NCBI GenBank assembly: GCA_905221605.1
Contig: CAJNDS010000990.1
Coordinates: 74,501 to 138,500, forward strand
Length of the DNA stretch: 64,000 nt
From: Symbiodinium natans
Taxonomy: Eukaryota > Sar > Dinophyceae > Suessiales > Symbiodiniaceae
Direction: 5' to 3'
Within the stretch, counting starts at the first letter, position 1, and every line of letters starts with the position of its first letter. This document shows positions 58,722-64,000 of the stretch, in pieces. The notes beneath the pieces were generated by a model, which worked only from the letters and a program-made list of their open reading frames with translations, had not been told where the DNA came from and did no database searches. The position numbers and the translations under genes are program-made.

Positions 58722-58839
58722 AGGGTTTAGGGTTTAGGGTTTAGGGCTCTTATGTAAAAACTGCGAGACTTGGGCCTGATGGGCAAAGGTTTGGTATTCT
58801 TTCGGGCATCCCAGACCCCCAGAAGCCTACCTTCGGTCT

Positions 58840-59055
58840 TCAGAGCCTACCCTTGTCGGAGGTGGGCTCTTGCAACAAAACCTCTGGCCGGATTCCGAGG
58901 TAGCCCATGAGAAGGTTCAGGGGTTCCTGAGGTCGTAGACTGGGTTGTCTGGGTTGCGTGGTGCTTGGCCTTTTCTGGGGGCTCAGCCTGTCTCTCGACA
59001 CGACCTGGCTTATGACTATACCATGATGGCTTATCGCGTCGTCAGGTACTTGCAT
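58840..59055 (-). CDS. Candidate exon
   Basis: A minus frame is open for about 70 codons (QVPDDAISHHGIVISQVV, then Pro/Gln-rich). A second frame (EKAKHHATQTTQSTTSG) is open over part of it. It is weakly supported. Confidence 0.3.
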   Translation of the reverse strand: MQVPDDAISHHGIVISQVVSRDRLSPQKRPSTTQPRQPSLRPQEPLNLLMGYLGIRPEVLLQEPTSDKGRL

Positions 59056-59244
59056 GTTATGAACTTTAGAAGCTAAAGGACAAGGAACTGCATTTTGGGG
59101 TGGGGGGAAGGGGTTCCTTAGAAAGGCTTCGCCAGGCTTTTAGGGTACTGTGTACCCCATCTGCCCAGCAAGTGGTAGCTGAGACATGCCCAAGATAGTT
59201 TAGGGTTCAGGGTTTGCAGGGTTTATAAATTCCAGAGTTTGGGG

Positions 59245-59327
59245 GTTTTTTGGGCGTCGGGCGCACGAAGTGGCAGCTTGTACTTCAGGAAGCCTGTCAA
59301 GTTGGGTGAGGCCCAGGCGGTCGCCAC
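59245..59327 (-). CDS. Micro-exon with a clean acceptor
   Basis: GGGTTACAG precedes the minus-strand reading VATAWASPNLTGFLKYKL and then PLRAPDAQK. The right edge is well defined; the left edge is not. Confidence 0.5.
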
Positions 59328-59539
59328 CTGTAACCCAGAACTCGAAAATTTAAACAAAATCTTGGGGTTGTGGATTTCGTCCTGACGCAAGTCCCTAGGC
59401 CAACCCCTACGCTACATCCCCAACACTCTTTTCAACGCTTGCCCTATGGACAACATTCATGGGGTCCATGACGATTGTTTCGGGAGCTTAGGGTTTAGGG
59501 TTGAGGGTTTATCCAGGTTCGGTGAGGTTTGGGGTTTCG

Positions 59540-59638
59540 GACGCAGGGTGAAAGTGCCTCCCACAGAGGCTGGCGTAGGCATCGTACTCCTCGATGCGCC
59601 GGCCGCCCGCTTCCATGAGGCTGCACAGCTCCTTCGGG
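59540..59638 (-). CDS. Candidate exon
   Basis: The minus strand reads PKELCSLMEAGGRRIEEY and then DAYASLCGRHFHPAS. It is strongly protein-like, with TTTAGGG repeats on the right and TTTCGG words on the left. The protein is not recognised. Confidence 0.55.
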
Positions 59639-60124
59639 TTTAGGGTTGAGGGTTTAGGGTTTAGGGCTTAGGGCTTAGGGCTTAGGGTTTAGGGTTTAGG
59701 GTTTAGGGGTGCTCGGGGGCCATATTGAAGCTGGATGTATGCAACAACATAGTGTCCTAAACCCTAAACACTAAACCCTAAAACACTGCCAAACCTTAAA
59801 GGTCGAAAGGTAACACGGCCTCAGGTTCACCTGCAACCCATGTATGATAGAAAGCCCAACGAAAATCCCAAACTCTCAACCTTACGAGGTCGGGTGTTGG
59901 GGAGGGGGTGGGGGGGGGTGTTTAGGCTGGGCTTGCTCTTTGAGGAGGTTTCGGAATTAGGGTGTTTTTGTGTATGTGCTTCGTGAAGCCGAAGGGTTTC
60001 TAGGATTTAGGGTTGAGGGTTTAGCCTCAAGACTTGAAGGTCCACGTCTCAAGGCCATATGTAACACTAAACCCACTAAACCCTAAAACCCTAAACCCCC
60101 AAACCCCAAACCCGGAACCCTAGT

Positions 60125-60190
60125 AAGTCCTCGAAGCACAGGACTTCATCCTTGTCCTGGTGGCAGGTCGGCTTTGGTGCTGCGTGGCGC
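60125..60190 (-). CDS. Candidate micro-exon
   Basis: The minus strand reads APKPTCHQDKDEVLCFED and then LL before a CCCTAAA-type run. It is acidic with two Cys. Confidence 0.45.
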
Positions 60191-60490
60191 TAATGCAGTA
60201 CCAGGTCAACACAAGGCTGCATTCGTCCAAAATTCGTAAGACCCTCGGACCCCCCGCCCCCTCCCCCACCCCACTCCCCCTCCCCGGGACTTGATATGGA
60301 ACTGGGGAATTCGTTGCCCTCTATAGCTTGTGTTTATTGAAGGATATAGGCTATCTTTCTCCCGAATTCCCTACCCATTCAGAACGAGTAAAGAATGAGG
60401 GGGTGGCGTATGTAGGGTTCAGCGTTTCAGAATCCCTAAACCCTAAACCAAAACCCTAAACCCTAAACCCTACCCAAAACCCTAAACAAG

Positions 60491-60551
60491 CCTTGTCGTA
60501 CTTCTCGAAGATGAGGTCGCACCGCGCGCGGAACTCCACGGCAGGGATGCC
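60491..60551 (-). CDS. Micro-exon, possible start of an EF-hand-like loop
   Basis: CCGTGCAG precedes the minus-strand reading GIPAVEFRARCDLIFEKY and then DKA before a TTTAGGG word. The F-x-x-x-D-x-x-F-x-x-Y-D-K pattern is like the helix before a calcium loop, but the loop itself would be in the next exon, so this is only suggestive. Confidence 0.5.
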
Positions 60552-60711
60552 CTGCACGGCAAGCCACAGCACACCAACCGTAAACATACGACTGGGCATC
60601 CTAGACCCTTATAGGCTTTAGGGTTTAGGATTTAGGGTTTAGGGTTTAGGGGTTAAAATCTAATCTCTGAAGCCACCACTAAGAGGCTGCACAGTGGCAA
60701 CCACCACTTAC

Positions 60712-60772
60712 CCAACTGACTCGGTAGGTTGCCCAGAAGTCAGGAAAACAAGGGAGCCCCGCATTTTGCTCG
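60712..60772 (-). CDS. Micro-exon with GTAAGT donor
   Basis: The minus strand reads EQNAGLPCFPDFWATYRV and then SW, followed by GTAAGTGG, a consensus donor. The acceptor side is the TTTAGGG array at 60,775-60,830. Confidence 0.5.
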
Positions 60773-60975
60773 GTTTAGGGTTTAGGGTTTAGGGTTTAGG
60801 GTTTAGGGTTTAGGGTTTAGGGTTTAGGGTGGGGGAAGCACTACCTAGCCGACCCGCTAGAACTTCGAAACGCCGAGCCAAAGCGTGAAACGTTATGAAA
60901 GCCTAAACCCCCACGTCTTCAACTGAACCGTAAACGGTCCTAAACCAACCCTGAACCCTGAACCCTGATGACCCT

Positions 60976-61064
60976 GACCTTTCGACCTTTGAAACCGCGG
61001 GGCCACACCTTGATGGGCTTCCTCTCCGGCATGGGGTTGGCCTCATCGTCTTCCTGAATGGGGG
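60976..61064 (-). CDS. Micro-exon with a clean acceptor
   Basis: CTCTACAG precedes the minus-strand reading PIQEDDEANPMPERKPIK and then VWPRGFKGR. It is charged, with good protein character. Confidence 0.55.
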
Positions 61065-61733
61065 CTGTAGAGTGGGCTTGGGGCTGCTAAGAGTTTAGGA
61101 TTTGGGGTATAGGGTTTAGGGTTTACAATAGGGTGTAGGGTTTAGAGAGTCTAGGGTTTAAAGCCACTGAGGGTTCGTGGCTGCAAGGACCCCTCCTGCC
61201 CAAAACGGGCAAAAAACAACAAACCACCACAAAAGGGCGATGGTTCAACACATACACTAAATACACTACAGATCCCGAAATGTTGAAGCTCTTTGTCTCC
61301 AAAAGCACCAGTGAGGGGGGTTAGGGGCTTGGGCTTTTTGATTGGTTACTGATCATGGTTGAGAGGGTCTATAAGGCTTCCTGAAACCGTGGCTGCGCGG
61401 ACAAGGGCTGAGGGATTGTAGAGCATTGGCCGTGCGCATTTCATCCGTAATTCAGGGCTTCTAGCCATCCTCAAGCTCAAAAACTCGAACTCGGCTTTAA
61501 GGTTTAAGGTTTATAGTGTTTAGGGGTGTTTAGGGATTAGGGGCGTACTCCCTGCCTTGTCTGGCAGCTCGGTGATGGGCCTCTGGGATGTTGCTGGTAG
61601 TTGCTGGGGGCGTTTGGTTGCGGGGCCTTTAGGGTTGAGCTAGTTCGGTGAGCTGGATACTCAGAGTTCATGGAAGCCAAGGGCTTAAAAGGGCAGCATT
61701 CAGGGCTCAAAGTTTGCAGTGTTTTGGCATGGC

Positions 61734-61921
61734 CATGACCAAGCCGCCCCAAGCCCTTCAAGCCCATTCGTTGGGGCGATAAGATCTACGTCCGGGAATC
61801 CAGGAGATACAAGGTGTTGGGCCAACACTTTCTTGCCTTATGCGCCGCTAAACTCAAGTGTTTTTGGAAGCCCCGCTACAAGATTCATTTGCGATGGCCG
61901 CTTACTATTGCTGATAACTAG
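61734..61921 (+). CDS. Plus-strand coding island with a stop
   Basis: The plus strand reads PKPFKPIRWGDKIYVRES, then RRYKVLGQHFLALCAAKL and a basic, aromatic end LTIADN before a TAG at 61,919-61,921. It is highly basic with Trp/Tyr/Phe and looks like a small RNA-binding or ribosomal-type protein, but I cannot assign it. It is opposite in strand to neighbouring islands and free of TTTAGGG. Confidence 0.5.
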
Positions 61922-62293
61922 GCTACTAACATCATCGCAAAAGCTGTCGAGTAAACCCAAAACCAAAACCATCTCTAAACTGGAGAGAAAGAAGCTCGGC
62001 TAGATCACTGCAGCTTTAGACCCTGAACCTTGAACATTATGGGCTACTGAGGTTAAGGCTGCTGAGGGCTTGCAAGATTTGGTTTAGAACTCAGGGTTTT
62101 GGGAGCATCTGGCAAACCGCAATTTCTGGGTCCGTGAGGTTGTAGAGAAATTATCATTCAGGACACCTTTGCCTTTTGGGGCAAAAGCCTAAGGATTCAG
62201 CGTTAAAGGCTTAGGGATTGAGGGTTAATCAAGCGTGTGGGGATTTACGGCTTGCAGTTTAGGAAGCTCGAAGGCTTCAGGACTTAGGGTTTG

Positions 62294-62378
62294 GCAAGCA
62301 CAGCCCTTCCAGTGCGCGAGTCATGTCGGCAGCGGCGTGCGCAAACAATGATGGCCACGCCAACGGGCTGTTGGGCAA
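62294..62378 (-). CDS. Candidate micro-exon
   Basis: The minus strand reads QQPVGVAIIVCARRCRHD and then SRTGRAV. A plus reading (MSAAACANNDGHANGLLG) is also open, so the strand is not certain. Confidence 0.35.
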
Positions 62379-62527
62379 AGGGTTCAGGTTGCAGGTTGAA
62401 AGGATTTCTCGCCGGGATTTACACTGTTCACTGCCCCTAAACTCCCTAAACCCTAAACCCTAACCCTACAAACTACAATTTTTTAAACCTGAACCCTGAA
62501 CCCTAAACCCGAAGCCCTGAACCCTAA

Positions 62528-62637
62528 GCTCTCAGGCCCCGACGTGGTCAGCGTCGTGCGCTCCTTGGCCGGCTTGGGCCCTAGCTCGTCCATCTCGGCC
62601 TGCTTGCTGGCACTGCTCGGGGCTTTTCGATGGCGAG
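62528..62637 (-). CDS. Candidate exon
   Basis: The minus strand reads RHRKAPSSASKQAEMDEL and then GPKPAKERTTLTTSGPES. It is polar, Lys/Pro/Thr-rich and probably disordered. CCCTAAA repeats lie on the left. Confidence 0.5.
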
Positions 62638-62642
62638 GCCCT

Positions 62643-62814
62643 GGGACACTTCCCCCTTACATTAACAGCCCTTCGCAGGAATTACAGTTTTGGTGGCCCA
62701 TGTTATAACCCTCTTAACTAACAGGCCTTGATAGGGATTATAGTTATATTATAGCACCCCCTCTTAACTCTCATAATCCCTATTGAGGACTGTTAGTATA
62801 AGGGGGAACATCCC
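62643..62814. mobile_element. Second copy of the GGGATGTTCCCCC MITE
   Basis: The right end (62,797-62,814) is identical to the right end at 14,889-14,906. The left end GGGACACTTCCCCCTTACA is close. Internal halves (AACAGGCCTTGATAGGGATT and its near complement) make it a long palindrome. Confidence 0.7.
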
Positions 62815-62903
62815 ACGAGGGGCCTGAGATTGCGAAAGCCAAGAAATTGAGGATTTGAGCCCCGAAGCCCTACAGCCTGCAGGCCGAAAAATCCCGAAAC
62901 CTG

Positions 62904-62990
62904 ACTGTTGGCTAGCAGGGAGTGAGGGAAGTAGGGCCCGATACATACCCTTTAAGGGATGATATAGGGTACCTCATTCCCTACGTAAGA
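62904..62990. mobile_element. Copy of the CYGTTGGTTAGCAGGGA MITE
   Basis: Begins CTGTTGGCTAGCAGGGA and shares GTAGGGCCCGAT, ACCCTTTAAGGGAT and GGGTACCTCAT words with 29,740-29,821 in inverted order. The far end is truncated or diverged. Confidence 0.6.
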
Positions 62991-63198
62991 AACCTGACAA
63001 TCTCAGTCCTCAAGCCCTATGCTCTGGATTCAGCTTACCAGCGTTGAGGGGTTTGGGGTTCTGGGGGTCGTGGGCTTAAGGGTTTAGGAGTTCAAGGGTT
63101 TTAGGGGCTCAGGGGGTTAGGCTGACTGGGTTTTTGGGGCTTTTTTTCTAACCTTAAACCCCAAGAAGGGCCTGGGAGTCCGAGGAATGATAGGGGTT

Positions 63199-63258
63199 TA
63201 GGGCCGACTCGTTTCCCTCGCCATCCACGGCATCGGCTAAACTCTCGGGCAGGGCCTT
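63199..63258 (-). CDS. Candidate micro-exon
   Basis: The minus strand reads KALPESLADAVDGEGNES and then AL before CCCTAAA. It is acidic and helical. Confidence 0.45.
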
Positions 63259-63289
63259 GATTTGGGTTTTTGGGTTTCGGGCGACATCG

Positions 63290-63450
63290 CCAGAATACAG
63301 GCAGGTCAAACATGAACTCCGCAAACGGGTAGCTCAACTCAAGCTTTTTAAAGCAAACGCGCTAGGCTCCACTTTAGAACCCCAAACTGGGGGTCTGCTG
63401 CAGGATCTTGCGGGCTGTTGGGATCGAAGTGCGCTGTTCGGAGGGAAGTA
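63290..63450 (+). CDS. Plus-strand coding island
   Basis: The plus strand reads EYRQVKHELRKRVAQLKL, then FKANALGSTLEPQTGGLL and on to a TAG at 63,449-63,451. It is helical and basic. Minus frames are also open, but less protein-like. Confidence 0.4.
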
Positions 63451-63539
63451 GTTGCATGGCACCACTGTGGGTTCCAGGCTTCCGGATCCAGTCTGTGTTC
63501 TTTTGTTCGTGATTGTTGTGTTTTTTGCTTTTGTCCTCC

Positions 63540-63562
63540 TTGGGGGGGGGGGGGGGGGGGGG
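63540..63562 (+). repeat. Poly-G run
   Basis: About 20 consecutive G. Similar runs occur at 7,188-7,210 and 8,141-8,162, and poly-C at 58,399-58,417. Confidence 0.95.
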
Positions 63563-63569
63563 CAGATTT

Positions 63570-63671
63570 GTTTAACCATGCCCTAGTGGTTGAGGCACTC
63601 AAGCAGCCTGAAGAAGACTTAGGGGTGCGCGCAGCTGCGGGCTTGGACAAAACAGCATCTTTCGCAGTGTA
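63570..63671 (+). CDS. Plus-strand coding island with a stop
   Basis: The plus strand reads ADLFNHALVVEALKQPEE and then DLGVRAAAGLDKTASFAV and a TAA. It could be spliced to the island at 63,290-63,450 across the poly-G run. The protein is not recognised. Confidence 0.4.
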
Positions 63672-64000
63672 ACACCGAAACAACCGTAAACCCGAAACCC
63701 AAACTACCCGAAACTCCGCAGCCTCCCTTCTTGGGTACAGTTGCAAGAGGCTCTTTTGTGACCAATTAAACCCTAAACCCTGAGGAAGCTTCCCTTGGAG
63801 TGACAGCCCTTCAACTCCTCATCCGGAGCTTTCACCTTCGCCCAGCATGTGCCTCTGTTATGAAAACAACCTAAACCCGAAACCCTAAACACTTGTAGAC
63901 CCTAAACCCTCAACCCTAAACCCTAAGCCAACCCTGAAACCCCTAAGAGACCTGCGCCAGCTTTAACAAAGTGAAACCTGTGCCCTGCCGCCCACTGCGG

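Noticed and set aside
1-64000. CRISPR arrays, tRNA or rRNA genes, bacterial operons
   Set aside because: The regular repeats are 7-8-base telomere-type units without spacers. I recognised no cloverleaf, rRNA core or ribosome-binding-site pattern.

Overview
This window is nuclear DNA of a eukaryote, almost certainly a dinoflagellate. The genus cannot be fixed from sequence alone. The evidence is: (i) TTTAGGG / CCCTAAA telomere-type heptamers scattered through all 64 kb in short arrays of both orientations; (ii) very short exon-like islands (about 50-130 bp) sitting between those arrays; (iii) a Ty1/copia retrotransposon whose LTR carries an 11-base exact match to the 3' end of the dinoflagellate spliced leader; (iv) a transposase-like protein with CRCGCRGW, DxMHxWHLG and DESLN-type motifs, as found in dinoflagellate gene models. 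There is no bacterial-style operon, tRNA, rRNA or CRISPR.

Layout. 1-30 kb: low-complexity TTTAGGG-rich DNA with exon-like islands, mostly reading on the minus strand, several with clean GT-AG edges. Short MITE-like inverted-repeat elements are interspersed, and a few plus-strand islands lie near 28-29 kb. 30.0-54.0 kb: a nested mobile-element block. The outer element is a copia LTR retrotransposon on the minus strand (29,996-54,010) with two 229-bp LTRs that I read as identical. It is flanked by a 5-bp target duplication TAGGG, so it landed inside a telomere-type repeat. Its pol gene is split by a 14.1-kb DNA transposon (31,588-45,706) with about 25-bp inverted ends. Removing the insert and one copy of a 2-bp duplication restores the pol reading frame exactly. 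54.0-64 kb: more TTTAGGG-rich DNA with minus-strand exon islands, a 0.57-kb TGGGGGG array, and two plus-strand coding islands near 61.8 and 63.3-63.7 kb.

The outer element is the most interesting object. Besides gag (CCCH finger plus zinc knuckle), protease, integrase, reverse transcriptase and RNase H, it encodes two modules not needed for ordinary copia replication. One is a cytosine-5 DNA methyltransferase-like domain between protease and integrase. The other is a 2-oxoglutarate/Fe(II)-dioxygenase-like domain between integrase and reverse transcriptase. Its primer-binding site matches the anticodon-loop end of initiator tRNA-Met (half-tRNA priming, as in Drosophila copia) rather than a tRNA 3' end. 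The inner DNA transposon carries a spliced transposase-like gene plus at least two further minus-strand genes, and its own introns also contain TTTAGGG repeats.

The exon islands outside the transposons are supported only by reading-frame character and splice-like edges. They are offered as candidate exons, and I could not name their proteins. Whether they belong to one or several genes cannot be settled without transcripts.
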